Shown in pieces: positions 50,960-60,017 of a stretch of DNA of 64,000 bases. Made by a program: the position numbers and the translations under genes. The DNA comes from CAZBME01 sp964645835 (GTDB taxonomy: Bacteria; Desulfobacterota; Syntrophia; Syntrophales; UBA8958), in the NCBI GenBank assembly GCA_964645835.1, contig CAZYDG010000044.1, positions 1 to 64,000 of the forward strand. The letters run 5' to 3'. The first letter of the stretch is position 1. Every line of letters begins with the position of its first letter. The notes beneath the pieces are model-generated. The model was not told the origin of the DNA, searched no databases, and was given only the letters and a program-made list of their open reading frames with translations.

Positions 50960-52441
50960 TCAATGTGCATCATTCTTTCCCGATATTTGTCGAATTGCGT
51001 TTTCTAGTGTTTCCCTCCGGACAGCAAGTAATTCTTCTTCTGAAATATTAATCATGTCCGCCGTTCGTTTTCGTTTTTCCGGGGAACTGAAGTTGATCCG
51101 GTCCCATTCATAAGCCCGCAGGATGGTCAAGTCATTGGGCGAAAAGTCTTTTGTTTCAATCTGACCCGTGCTCCAGCTCGAATGTTCCCCGAAGTGGTCA
51201 TATTGTTTTTTGAACGCTTTTTCCTTCAGGCACAAATCCCACAGTCTGGTCTTGCGCAGAGGGATGGCGGCAAAGATCCGGACATAATCGGCCTGGACGT
51301 CCTCGGCAAAGGCCAGTGTCTGCCTGATCTCATCCCAGGTTTCCGTGGGAAAGCCGATGATGAAGTTCGCCACGACGTAGATTCCCAAATCCCGGGCGAT
51401 GGCGACCATCTTGCGCGCATGGTCGAAATCGATGGGCTTGCCGCCGATTATGTCTTTCAGCACCCGTTCAGTGCCCGTTTCCAACGCAAAGGCGATATAC
51501 TCGCATCCGCTGGCCCGCATGAGCCGCAAGAGATCCGCGTCGATCCTGAAAACGGCGGCGTCAGCGGCGATCCAGGGCATGGCAAGGCCTCGTTCAATCA
51601 TGCCCTCCAGGATTTTCGTCACCCTTTTCTTGTCGAGAAAGAAATTATCGTCCTCAAAGATTAGAGATTTTATGCCATACTCTTCCTTCAGCCAGGCAAT
51701 CTCATCGAGGACCCGTTCGGCGCTCTTGGCACGAAACCGTTTGCCGACGATATGTTCGATCTGGCAGAAGGCGCATCCATAGGGGCAGCCACGGGAAGTC
51801 AGCATCCGGACGTAGGGAAACTGCTTCGGCGAGCCGATGATCCCTTTTCTCGGGGCTTCATTGGCGTACTTTTCAAAGGGGATCAGGTGATAAGCCGGCC
51901 GGGGCAGGGCATCCAGATCAAGAATGGGTTCTGCCCGCCCGGTGTCGATGATTTCCCCTTCCGACCGGTAGCAGATCCCTTTCATGGGCAGGGGATTTTC
52001 TCCTTTGAAATAACCGATCATTTCTTTGAGAACGTATTCTCCGTCACCCAGGACTAGGTAGTCCACATGGGGGTCTGAAATGGCCGCCTCGGGGTTGATC
52101 GTCGCATAGACGCCGCCCAGAATTACCGTGATCGCCGGGTTCAAGGATTTGACGATTTCAGCCACTCGATGGCCGGTAGCGGCAAACTGGTCCATGAGAA
52201 CAGTTATCCCTACAATGTCCGGGTTTGACTTCTTGAGAGCGACGCCAAGGGTTTCGGGAGTCATGTCGGAACCGTAGGCGTCGATGATCTCGACGTCGCA
52301 GATGTCTTCGACCATGGCGGCCAGACAGCATAGCCCGTAGGGGGCATAGATCCAGAACGTATGCTGATCTCCCTCGTTCCAGCGATAGTTCGGAACGACC
52401 AATGTCAATTTAAGACTTTTTTTATTTTTCATAAGTTCCAT
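50960..52441 (-). CDS. B12-binding-type radical SAM protein
   Basis: A 493-residue enzyme. The N-terminal cobalamin-binding-type domain (about 10-150: VEIIDAYGSDMTPETLGVAL, NPDIVGITVLMDQFAATGHR, ITVILGGVYATINPEAAI) lacks the DxHxxG His, as in BchE-like members. The radical SAM core (about 195-400) has the cluster motif CPYGCAFC, followed by SLIFEDDNFFLDKKRV and ALETGTERVLKDIIGGK. Related enzymes methylate or rearrange unactivated carbon centres in natural products and membrane lipids. It sits among sugar genes, so a C-methylation or similar change of a sugar is a possibility. ATG 52441 is used; ATG 52432 is possible. Confidence 0.85.
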   Translation of the reverse strand: MELMKNKKSLKLTLVVPNYRWNEGDQHTFWIYAPYGLCCLAAMVEDICDVEIIDAYGSDMTPETLGVALKKSNPDIVGITVLMDQFAATGHRVAEIVKSLNPAITVILGGVYATINPEAAISDPHVDYLVLGDGEYVLKEMIGYFKGENPLPMKGICYRSEGEIIDTGRAEPILDLDALPRPAYHLIPFEKYANEAPRKGIIGSPKQFPYVRMLTSRGCPYGCAFCQIEHIVGKRFRAKSAERVLDEIAWLKEEYGIKSLIFEDDNFFLDKKRVTKILEGMIERGLAMPWIAADAAVFRIDADLLRLMRASGCEYIAFALETGTERVLKDIIGGKPIDFDHARKMVAIARDLGIYVVANFIIGFPTETWDEIRQTLAFAEDVQADYVRIFAAIPLRKTRLWDLCLKEKAFKKQYDHFGEHSSWSTGQIETKDFSPNDLTILRAYEWDRINFSSPEKRKRTADMINISEEELLAVRRETLENAIRQISGKNDAH

Positions 52442-52450
52442 CGATACTTG

Positions 52451-53125
52451 TTATCGTTTATTACACGCCAGCACGAACAGATAATGGCACATGGCCGCAA
52501 AGCCCGTATGAACCACTTCATCGTTCATTCCGAAGACGAAGACATTCTTGAACCCCTTAAGGAAAAACGCCTTCAAGTCCTGTGCGCCGTATAAGCAGAC
52601 ATGACCTTCCGCACTTTCCTTGGAAGCGTGTGAAGAAGCCGTCACGTTGGGCGTCCCGATGATACAGAATCCGTCCTCGGCGAGATTCGCCAAGATGGTC
52701 TGTAAGTACAAATCCTGATTGCCGGGCAGGATGTGCTCGATAACATCCAAAGAGACAACGGCGTCGAAGTCACCGTATTTCTTGCCCAGAAAATTATCTT
52801 CCTTGAAATGGACCCGGTCATTTTCAAGATTTGCCAACGCCCACTTGATAGAGCCGCCATCGAAATCGACACCCGTGACATGAGAGGCGTTTTCGGAAAG
52901 CAATAGTGTTCCGATGCCTTCGTTACAGCCAAGCTCCAGCACAGAATATCTGGGTTCCTGCCCGATCATTTTTGCGGCAAATTTATAACGGGCCAGTGAA
53001 AACAGAAGGAAGCGCGTGTCATGCCGCAGGACATGAGAATAGTAATCACCCAGAGTGATTTTGTCCGCCCCTTCGGGCCTGACGCTTTGCCAATAGTCTT
53101 TTTCCGCTTTATTGTTTTCCGACAC
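52451..53125 (-). CDS. Class I SAM-dependent methyltransferase
   Basis: A 224-residue methyltransferase. SAM-binding motif I is YSVLELGCNEGIGTLLLSEN, followed by VTGVDFDGGSIKWALANL and DAVVSLDVIEHILPG (motif II region). It lies 9 bp after the start of the B12 radical SAM gene in transcription order (it is upstream of it), so both are likely on one transcript. Substrate unknown; sugar or lipid-linked glycan is inferred from context. Confidence 0.8.
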   Translation of the reverse strand: MSENNKAEKDYWQSVRPEGADKITLGDYYSHVLRHDTRFLLFSLARYKFAAKMIGQEPRYSVLELGCNEGIGTLLLSENASHVTGVDFDGGSIKWALANLENDRVHFKEDNFLGKKYGDFDAVVSLDVIEHILPGNQDLYLQTILANLAEDGFCIIGTPNVTASSHASKESAEGHVCLYGAQDLKAFFLKGFKNVFVFGMNDEVVHTGFAAMCHYLFVLACNKR

Positions 53126-53176
53126 GGTTACACCTTCCTGTTATGTTCCTTCGGTTTCATCTATGGGATATCTTCA

Positions 53177-53692
53177 TTATCCATATATATCCGTGCGTTC
53201 ATGTCTAAACCTTGCAACACTCTCCATATCCTTTTCATCCGGTGCCCAGGGGGCGTAATGCGTATCCTCCCTGTGAAAGGGCCCATTGGTGACCTCATGG
53301 AAGACAACGAGTGGTGTCTCGGGGACGGCTGTATGGAACTGGCTTTCGGACAGGCGGTAATAGATGTTTGCACCGGAATCAATGGTGCTCATCGGCAGGA
53401 TGTCGCGGACAGATCCGTCGTCGTCAAACAGGAACACCTTCATGCGGCCTTCGATGATATGGAAAGATTCGCTCTTTCCCAAATGCTTATGGGGCCGGAC
53501 ATACGTCCCCCTGGGCAGAACGATGATCATCTCATGCAAGGTGTCTTCCATGCGTGGATGTGCGCACAATCTAATGCGTCGTCTTTCGGTTTTCAGGGCC
53601 AACGACTTAAGCAAAGCCACATCTTCCCCGGTAATCCGGGTCACCGTCTCGTCTGTCAATAAAACCTCATCATTGTATACGGTGTATTTCAT
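53177..53692 (-). CDS. WbuC-type cupin protein
   Basis: A 171-residue single cupin. The metal-binding core is VRPHKHLGKSESFHIIEGRM (His-x-His, Glu and a later His in SQFHTAVPETPLVVFHEVTN). The N-terminal region (RRRIRLCAHPRMEDTLHEMI) matches the WbuC family often found in O-antigen and surface sugar clusters. Its activity is not established; sugar epimerisation/isomerisation or binding are guesses. It overlaps the aminotransferase stop by 4 nt (ATGA), so the two are coupled. Confidence 0.8.
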   Translation of the reverse strand: MKYTVYNDEVLLTDETVTRITGEDVALLKSLALKTERRRIRLCAHPRMEDTLHEMIIVLPRGTYVRPHKHLGKSESFHIIEGRMKVFLFDDDGSVRDILPMSTIDSGANIYYRLSESQFHTAVPETPLVVFHEVTNGPFHREDTHYAPWAPDEKDMESVARFRHERTDIYG

Positions 53693-54789
53693 GCCCGCTT
53701 CGCCTCGAAGAATTGACGGATTGATGAAATGACGTAGTCGATTTCCTCATCTTTGAGTTTTTCATGATTTGGGATAGAGAGTATCCTCTGTTGAATCCGT
53801 TCCGCCTCCGGGATGGACAGTTGATATTTACCCCTGTAGGCCGTGTGATAGGGCATAAGTATCGGGTGCTGAATCTTGTTTTCGATGCCTCTTTCGGTGA
53901 GGTAGGCCTGCAATTCATTCCGGCTATCGGTCTGAATTGTGTAGCTGTAATAGATATGGCGATTCCCCGGATTTTCCACGGGGCATTCGACGATATCGGA
54001 TAAAGCTTTGCTGTAAAGCTGGGCGATTTCCCGGCGTTTGTTTATAATCCCGTTGATGCGATCATGTTCGACAAGGAGGAGGGCCGCCTGAAGTGTGTGG
54101 AGACGAAAGTTCAGACTCGGATAGTGGCAATCCTCGCGATTGATAGTACCTCCGTAGCGTAAGGCAATCATCTTGTCGCGGTGTGCCTCGTCATCAGTGG
54201 CGACAGCACCCGCTTCTCCATAGGAATGATAGACCTTCATGGCGTTCATGCTGAAGCATGCCAACTTGCCGAACGATCCGGCCGGGCGGCCGCTTTGGCT
54301 TGCCATAAACGATTGGGCGGCATCTTCGATGACGTCCAGACCGTATTTTTCAGCGATTTGGTTGATCCGATCCATATCACACATCTGGCCCGTATAGTGC
54401 ACGGGGACGATGGCCTTTGTCCTGCTTGTGATTAGACCTTCGATTCGGCCGGCATCGATGTTCAGATCGGTGCCGGTATCGGCAAAAACCGGTGTTGCCC
54501 CGGCGATGACAATGGCGTTCAGTGTGGCGATCCAGGACAGGGGTGTTGTGATAACCTCGTCCCCCGGACCGATGCCCAGGGTTCTGAGAGCGATATAAAG
54601 GGCATCCGTTCCTGAACTGAGTCCCACGGCGTATCGACGGCCGCAGGCTGCCGCCACTTTTTGTTCAAAGGCTTCGACCTCCGGTCCGAGAATGATGGTC
54701 CCGTGGGTAAAGACCTTCTCAAGGGCGGCCAGGAGCCTTGCCTTATGATCCTGGTCGTCGACACTCAAATTCAGGTAGCGTACCTTCAT
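53689..54789 (-). CDS. DegT/DnrJ/EryC1-type sugar aminotransferase
   Basis: A 366-residue PLP enzyme. Features: SSGTDALYIALRTLGIGPGD, EVITTPLSWIATLNAIVIAG, VIEDAAQSFMA (Asp and Gln contacting PLP) and SMNAMKVYHSYGEAGAVATD (Lys in MKV is the Schiff-base residue, in the place of the usual SF-x2-K). The C-terminus has GIENKIQHPILMPYHTAYRG. It transfers an amino group from glutamate to a keto-sugar nucleotide, for example a product of an SDR dehydratase in this cluster. Coupled to the WbuC gene. Confidence 0.88.
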   Translation of the reverse strand: MKVRYLNLSVDDQDHKARLLAALEKVFTHGTIILGPEVEAFEQKVAAACGRRYAVGLSSGTDALYIALRTLGIGPGDEVITTPLSWIATLNAIVIAGATPVFADTGTDLNIDAGRIEGLITSRTKAIVPVHYTGQMCDMDRINQIAEKYGLDVIEDAAQSFMASQSGRPAGSFGKLACFSMNAMKVYHSYGEAGAVATDDEAHRDKMIALRYGGTINREDCHYPSLNFRLHTLQAALLLVEHDRINGIINKRREIAQLYSKALSDIVECPVENPGNRHIYYSYTIQTDSRNELQAYLTERGIENKIQHPILMPYHTAYRGKYQLSIPEAERIQQRILSIPNHEKLKDEEIDYVISSIRQFFEAKRA

Positions 54790-54832
54790 CGGTCACCTTC
54801 CTTTTCCGCCGTCCAAAGCGGCAGGTTCCTTT

Positions 54833-55867
54833 TCATGACATGGACACCAATATCCGCCCGGCCTGACCGGTCCTGAAAACGTCGATGGCTTCATTGATCC
54901 TCTCCAGGGGAAATTCGTGGGTTATCATACCGTCCAGTTTCAGCCTGCCTGCCCGGTAAAGTCTGATGAGGCGCGGTATATCGAGATGGGGCTCGATATC
55001 CCCGCCGTGAGACCCGGTCAGGATTTTTTTAAAATGCAGGGGCAGAGTATAAAGGGAAACATTCTGACCTTTCCTGGGCACACCTACGAGGATGGTCTTT
55101 CCATCGGGCCGGGTCAGGTTGTAGGCCTGTTCGATAATACTTGTATTACCTGTCGTATCGATGACGATATCCGCCCCGTCGGGTCTGACGATATTACGAA
55201 TCTCTTCGTCCAGATTTGGGATATCCTTTCCGTTGAAATAGGCTGTCGCACCGAAGCGGAGGGCCATGTCGCGTTTTGCATCAGAAAGATCGACCCCGAT
55301 AATCGGATAGGCGGAGACCATGTCGGCGGATTGAATAACATTCAATCCGACGCCACCGACTCCGAAAACGACCACCGATTGGCCCATCTTGATATGGGCG
55401 TCATTATTGACGACTCCCACGGCGGTGGTCACAGCGCAGCCGAACAAGGGGGCAAGGCGCAAATCGAAATCCGCAGGGATGGGCGTCACCCGGTTTTCCG
55501 AGATAATGGCGTGGCTGTTGAATGTCGTGACCCACCCTGCGTTAACCGTTTTATCTTCCCATGCATACTTTGCTGTTGGCGCTTCGATGCCGGCGCCCTT
55601 CATCCAGTGCATAACGACGTGATCGTCCTTTTTAACCCGCGTTACACCGGGGCCGATATCCAAGACGATGCCGCTCCCTTCATGGCCGAGGAGATGGGGA
55701 AGAAACCGGTCGGGCCCTTTGGCGCCGTCGATTTCCCCGATTTGGGAGCCGCAGATGCCGCTGTATGAGACCTGGACGAGGACCTGCCCGTATTCGAGTG
55801 TATCCGGCAATCGGATATCCGCAATCGCCAGAGGTTTCCTTTGTTCAACAAGAATCGCTGCTTTCAT
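54833..55867 (-). CDS. Zinc-type alcohol dehydrogenase (MDR family)
   Basis: A 344-residue medium-chain dehydrogenase. Catalytic zinc ligands are present: Cys in SGICGSQIGE, His-Glu in LLGHEGSGIV, and Cys in LFGCAVTTAVGV. The cofactor motif is VVFGVGGVGLNVIQ. The lobe with four cysteines that holds the structural zinc is missing. ATG 55867 follows AGGTGA closely; ATG 55882 is the alternative and overlaps the methyltransferase stop. It lies 12 bp after that gene. It could oxidise or reduce a sugar or polyol. Substrate unknown. Confidence 0.82.
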   Translation of the reverse strand: MKAAILVEQRKPLAIADIRLPDTLEYGQVLVQVSYSGICGSQIGEIDGAKGPDRFLPHLLGHEGSGIVLDIGPGVTRVKKDDHVVMHWMKGAGIEAPTAKYAWEDKTVNAGWVTTFNSHAIISENRVTPIPADFDLRLAPLFGCAVTTAVGVVNNDAHIKMGQSVVVFGVGGVGLNVIQSADMVSAYPIIGVDLSDAKRDMALRFGATAYFNGKDIPNLDEEIRNIVRPDGADIVIDTTGNTSIIEQAYNLTRPDGKTILVGVPRKGQNVSLYTLPLHFKKILTGSHGGDIEPHLDIPRLIRLYRAGRLKLDGMITHEFPLERINEAIDVFRTGQAGRILVSMS

Positions 55868-55878
55868 CGTCACCTGTC

Positions 55879-56544
55879 TCATTCAAAATAGATAAACTCG
55901 TAGTCTCCCGTATAACCGAAATGTTCGTAAAGCCAGATCCATTCCGCCGTATCGAAAAAAGACTCAGCTGTCAGCGCCCAGCATTGCAGGTTGAATAACT
56001 CCTGCTCGTTGCGGTAGCTCTCCAGCATGACATATTTCTGCCTTCCAACCCGTTCTATTTCGGCCAGGGCCGTCTTAAGTTCGAAGAGGCGCAAGTTGTG
56101 GAGGGCAGCCAGAGAGATGACAAGGTCGAAAGCCTTATCGCCGAAAGGATATGCGTCCTGGGCCCGGTACCGGAAAAGATCGCCCCGGAAGTCCGGGTGC
56201 CTCTGAGACAACCCGTGCTGTGAAATATCGAAGCCCGCGAGCTTCAATTCCGGCATCAGCAATTGCATCTCATACAGCAGGAAGGATTTTCCGCAGCCTA
56301 CATCCAGGACCCGGTTGCCGGGCTTGAGGCCATAGGTCTCAATGAGGGCTTCAGCAACGGGTTTCCAACGTCCCGGCATATAACCGTAACCGCCGTACCC
56401 ATAGCGGCGGTCGCCGTCCCAGTAATCGAACTCGTATTCTTTGGCCTTCAACATGCAGTGAACCTTGTCATCCACCATGCGGGCCAGGTAATCGCGTTTG
56501 GTTTGCTTGTGCAGCGGTGATACGATATTCATCAGTCTTCCCAT
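55879..56544 (-). CDS. Class I SAM-dependent methyltransferase
   Basis: A 221-residue methyltransferase with motif I VLDVGCGKSFLLYEMQLLMP, AGFDISQHGLSQRHPDF and DLVISLAALHNLRLFELKTA. The N-terminus has a Tyr/Gly-rich stretch (YWDGDRRYGYGGYGYMPGRW) that may hold the acceptor. GAGGG lies 6 nt before ATG 56544. It is unrelated in detail to the one at 52451. Substrate unknown. Confidence 0.8.
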   Translation of the reverse strand: MGRLMNIVSPLHKQTKRDYLARMVDDKVHCMLKAKEYEFDYWDGDRRYGYGGYGYMPGRWKPVAEALIETYGLKPGNRVLDVGCGKSFLLYEMQLLMPELKLAGFDISQHGLSQRHPDFRGDLFRYRAQDAYPFGDKAFDLVISLAALHNLRLFELKTALAEIERVGRQKYVMLESYRNEQELFNLQCWALTAESFFDTAEWIWLYEHFGYTGDYEFIYFE

Positions 56545-56563
56545 GACTACCCTCTTTCTGCGT

Positions 56564-57619
56564 TTACCACTCGTTATTCATGATTACCGGCAGATAGGCT
56601 TCGGCCTTTTCCAACTGCGCTTCCTTGCGCTTCACCTCTTCGCCGGCATCGGCATAGCCGCGCCTGGCACGTCCTTCGGGCAGAAAGTCATTGAGCATAA
56701 TGCAGCACCATTTGATCCCGTAAACGGGAAACAGGAGGCGGACTCTTCTTTGCAGATCATCCTGCCGGTCGAACATGGTGGCCAGCGCCTCTTCGAATCG
56801 GGGTAAATATATCCTTGGAACCCGGATATCGGGTTGGCAAAAAAAGTCGCAAATCAGCTTAGCCGGATCATCCCATCCGGCATATTCGAAATCGATAAAA
56901 CGCAGGGTCCTGTTACGCTCACGCAGGACGTTATGAAATCCGAAATCGGAAGGAGACAGGCATCTCTCATCCATCCCAAGGACCCTCTTATTTTCATTGT
57001 CATTAAGAACGTCTGCCATGGTCTCTTTTATCTTCAGCCAATGAGGAAGGAGACATTGGGTCACAAAATCAAGAGCGTTTTGCTCGATATCGTTTTTGAC
57101 TTCCATCTCCTGTAATCGCTTTAACCGCATCTCGGCGCCGTGGAGATGTTCCCGTATGGAAAAGCAGGCCTCGGAGGCGATAGGGAGACGTCCGGCCTCT
57201 TCTGATCTGTTATGGATATTTAGCTCCCTGACAAACCGGATGGCCTGTTCGATATCAAGCTCCGTAAGATCCGATGCCACCAATGTATCTCCTGCGATAA
57301 ATTCGTACAAAGCGGCATGATTAACCGTATCCGCTATGAAAGGCTGCGGTATTGACCGTAGACCAAGACTCCATGCATATTGGATCACAGAGAATTCATG
57401 GTTCAGACGGTCCCGGCGGTCCCCATCATGAACGAAATAGGACTTAAGCAAATAGGTTCGGTTGTCCACGGCCATCCGGAAGACCCGGTTGTTCCTGCCG
57501 CCGGAAAGCTTTTCCAGTGTTATCCGGCCTGACAGTCCCATGTCGGCCGCCAATTTTTCGGCCACCGGGAAAATTGCTTCGTCCCATTCATAACGGGGAC
57601 TGATCGCAGTCTGCTTCAC
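56564..57619 (-). CDS. APH/choline-kinase-like phosphotransferase
   Basis: A 351-residue kinase of the aminoglycoside phosphotransferase fold. The N-lobe has LEKLSGGRNNRVFRMAVDNR followed by TYLLKSYF (ATP-binding Lys). The catalytic loop is LSPSDFGFHNVL (Asp and Asn present), and the metal-binding Asp is in FIDFEYAGWDDPAKLICDF. GTG 57619 overlaps the HAD gene stop as GTGA. With that HAD phosphatase it may phosphorylate a sugar or alcohol before nucleotidyl transfer. An antibiotic role is unlikely in this context. Confidence 0.75.
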   Translation of the reverse strand: MKQTAISPRYEWDEAIFPVAEKLAADMGLSGRITLEKLSGGRNNRVFRMAVDNRTYLLKSYFVHDGDRRDRLNHEFSVIQYAWSLGLRSIPQPFIADTVNHAALYEFIAGDTLVASDLTELDIEQAIRFVRELNIHNRSEEAGRLPIASEACFSIREHLHGAEMRLKRLQEMEVKNDIEQNALDFVTQCLLPHWLKIKETMADVLNDNENKRVLGMDERCLSPSDFGFHNVLRERNRTLRFIDFEYAGWDDPAKLICDFFCQPDIRVPRIYLPRFEEALATMFDRQDDLQRRVRLLFPVYGIKWCCIMLNDFLPEGRARRGYADAGEEVKRKEAQLEKAEAYLPVIMNNEW

Positions 57620-58269
57620 GGCCTTGCCACCTCTTGCTCGATACGTACTGTGATCTCGCGCCATGATGTCATGCGGCAAATGCCATCCATATCCTGAAAG
57701 CCTCCACGCGGATCGAAGAGGATCTTTTTTGTCGGGCGAGGCATTCCGTCTGACAGTAGGATTTCCGGGAGATCGTCGATAAAGTGGGTACAGCCCAGGG
57801 TGCTGATCCGGGCGATCTTTTCTTCTTTGGTCAGTTCGAAATAGACCTGCCGGGACGAGAGCCCCGTATTTTCCTCATCCAGAAAGCCCTTTGCCCGAAG
57901 CCAGCAGTATCCTGCGTCATGGAGGTCATATTTGGGTCCCAGATAGGGGTATTTCGTTTTATGGCTGACAATGCAGGTAGCTATACCGGCCTCATGGCAA
58001 TAGGCAAGAAACAGATCGATACCTGGATAGGGTTCGGCTTCAGTGATCCGTTTTCCGTAAATAATGCCTTGCATTTCCGTCCATTTCTCTTCCCGGCCAC
58101 GTTCCCTCAGATAATCACGGACGGCGTTTTTCTCCGCCGGTAGTTCGCCGGGAATGAGCCCGTCTTCCAGGGCGATCTGGTGAAACAGCCCATCATAGCA
58201 GATGATCGTATTATCAAAATCGATGCCGATCAGAAGGTCAGACGCCACGGTTCGGGTTTTCCTCCCCAT
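57616..58269 (-). CDS. HAD-family phosphatase
   Basis: A 217-residue HAD hydrolase. Motif I is GIDFDNTIICYDG (nucleophile Asp and the +2 Asp), motif II IVSHKTKYPY and motif IV THFIDDLPEILL. A cap of helices follows motif I. It overlaps the transketolase C-half by 32 nt. In an NDP-heptose route a HAD enzyme (GmhB) removes a phosphate after the kinase step; this one could do so, though it is not a close GmhB match. ATG 58269 has no clear ribosome site, and GTG 58248 downstream of GGGGAGG is possible. Confidence 0.75.
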   Translation of the reverse strand: MGRKTRTVASDLLIGIDFDNTIICYDGLFHQIALEDGLIPGELPAEKNAVRDYLRERGREEKWTEMQGIIYGKRITEAEPYPGIDLFLAYCHEAGIATCIVSHKTKYPYLGPKYDLHDAGYCWLRAKGFLDEENTGLSSRQVYFELTKEEKIARISTLGCTHFIDDLPEILLSDGMPRPTKKILFDPRGGFQDMDGICRMTSWREITVRIEQEVARP

Positions 58270-59203
58270 GGCGAGCCACCATCTTTTCCCGGATTATGTC
58301 TGCTATGGCCTTTCCATCCAGCCCCACAGACCGGCGGGCTGCTTTTTGCCGGCCCATGCCGTGGATGAAGGCATCGGGCACACCGAAGCGAAGAAATTCT
58401 GCACCTGCCGGTTTTGGCTGCCGATCGCCGAGCCATTCGGCCACACTGCCGCCGAGGCCGCCGATAAGGCTGTGTTCCTCGACCGTAGCAACGATTTCGA
58501 ACTCTGAAAATACCCTGGCCAATAAAGCTTCATCGAGAGGCTTCACCGTGTGCATACTGACCACTTGAGTGTCAATGCCATGAGCGGCGAGAAGATCGGC
58601 CGTTTCCATCACAACAGGAAGGATATTTCCGGTGCCGATGAGGCAAATGTTTTCTTTCCCCTGGCGTACGACGATTCCTCTGCCGATCTGAAAATCCGGG
58701 TCTTCCCGGTAAACGACGGGTTCGTTCTTCTTTCCCATTCGAATATAGACCGGTTTGCCTAAGGCAAATGCCGCCGAGAGGGCCAGTCGGACTTCCACGG
58801 TGTCGGCCGGGCAGATGACGGTCATGTTGGGCAATGCACGCATGACGGCAAGGTCTTCGCATGAGTGATGCGTTGCCCCCAGTTCAGCATAGGAAAGGCC
58901 AGCGCCTACACCGACGATGATGACCGGAAGGTTATGATAGCACACATCGATTCTGATCTGCTCCAGGCAACGGACAGTCACGAAGGATGCAATCGTATAC
59001 GTCACGGGCCGCATGCCGCACAGGGCCATACCCGCGGCCATGGACGTCATATTAGCCTCGGCGACGCCGCAGTTGAAGAATCTGCCGGTGCATCGCTCCT
59101 TGAATGAATCGAAGAGCTTGTTGCCGATATCGCCGGAAAGCAGGACGATCCTTGGATCTTCCTGGGCCAGCTTTGTCATGGTCGAGGCAAATGCGTTTCT
59201 CAT
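58238..59203 (-). CDS. Transketolase, C-terminal subunit
   Basis: A 321-residue protein equal to the pyrimidine-binding and C-terminal domains of transketolase. It has the TPP-activating Glu in FFNCGVAEANMTSMAAGMAL, GVGAGLSYAELGATHHSCED and ICPADTVEVRLALSAAFALG, then a C-domain (IDTQVVSMHTVKPLDEALLA). Together with the N-half it forms one active enzyme that moves two-carbon units. ATG 59203 overlaps the N-half stop as ATGA. Product candidates are sedoheptulose 7-phosphate or another ketose phosphate. Confidence 0.88.
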   Translation of the reverse strand: MRNAFASTMTKLAQEDPRIVLLSGDIGNKLFDSFKERCTGRFFNCGVAEANMTSMAAGMALCGMRPVTYTIASFVTVRCLEQIRIDVCYHNLPVIIVGVGAGLSYAELGATHHSCEDLAVMRALPNMTVICPADTVEVRLALSAAFALGKPVYIRMGKKNEPVVYREDPDFQIGRGIVVRQGKENICLIGTGNILPVVMETADLLAAHGIDTQVVSMHTVKPLDEALLARVFSEFEIVATVEEHSLIGGLGGSVAEWLGDRQPKPAGAEFLRFGVPDAFIHGMGRQKAARRSVGLDGKAIADIIREKMVARHGEENPNRGV

Positions 59204-60015
59204 AGCAGTCCGAGCTCTCTTTTGGCCGAGAGCACCTCGTCTTCTTTCGGGATCCGGTAGTGCCAGTTATTGTCGTCTTCCATAAAGGAGATGCCCTTTC
59301 CCTTGACCGTATGAGCGATGATTGCCACGGGTTTCCCATTTGGATCCGGGACGCCTTTCAGGCACGCGGCCAAGGCCCCGATGTCATGGCCGTCAACTTC
59401 ACGGGTGGTCCAACCGAAGGCCCGCCATTTTTCGGCCAGGGGTTCAAGGGCCATGACCTCGCAGCTTCTTCCCGTTGCCTGCCATTTGTTGAAATCGACA
59501 ACAACGCAGACATTGTCCAATCTTTGAGCGGAAGCAAACATAGCGGCCTCCCAGGTCGATCCTTCGTTGCATTCTCCGTCCGATATTGTCACAAAGACCC
59601 GGAAGGGGATCTTTTGCAGGCGTCCCGCAAGGGCCATGCCGATGCCCAGGCCAAGGCCGTGTCCCAGGGAGCCTGCCGCCGCTTCGACGCCGGGGGCGCA
59701 GCCGGGTGAAGGATGTTCTTCCAGGCAGGAACCGACGGCGCCGAATGTGTCGAGAAGGGATGGGGGGAAAAACCCCCGGGCGGCAAGGACGGCAAACAGG
59801 GCCATGGCCGCATGTCCCTTGCTCAGGATGAACCGGTCCCGCTTAGGCTCGTCGGGTCTCGTGGGATCGATGGCCATGATGTGCCAATACAATGCCACGA
59901 GGATATCGACGCAGGAGAGTGCCGATCCCAGGTGGGCCGCTCCGGCTGCGTGGGACATCTCGACGATACGGCCCCGAATCCGTCGGGCCATGGTTTCAGA
60001 GGCGCTTATGTCCAT
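59200..60015 (-). CDS. Transketolase, N-terminal subunit
   Basis: A 271-residue protein equal to the TPP-binding domain: SHAAGAAHLGSALSCVDILV, then RDRFILSKGHAAMALFAVLA, GSLGHGLGLGIGMALAG and the TPP/metal motif TISDGECNEGSTWEA with DFNKWQATGRS. Split transketolases of this size occur in archaea and many anaerobes, and also inside surface-sugar clusters. It lies 2 bp after the epimerase gene. Confidence 0.9.
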   Translation of the reverse strand: MDISASETMARRIRGRIVEMSHAAGAAHLGSALSCVDILVALYWHIMAIDPTRPDEPKRDRFILSKGHAAMALFAVLAARGFFPPSLLDTFGAVGSCLEEHPSPGCAPGVEAAAGSLGHGLGLGIGMALAGRLQKIPFRVFVTISDGECNEGSTWEAAMFASAQRLDNVCVVVDFNKWQATGRSCEVMALEPLAEKWRAFGWTTREVDGHDIGALAACLKGVPDPNGKPVAIIAHTVKGKGISFMEDDNNWHYRIPKEDEVLSAKRELGLL

Positions 60016-60017
60016 GG

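Noticed and set aside
56564..57619. Aminoglycoside resistance gene
   Set aside because: The APH fold is shared by many small-molecule kinases, and the surrounding genes are sugar-biosynthetic with no resistance context.
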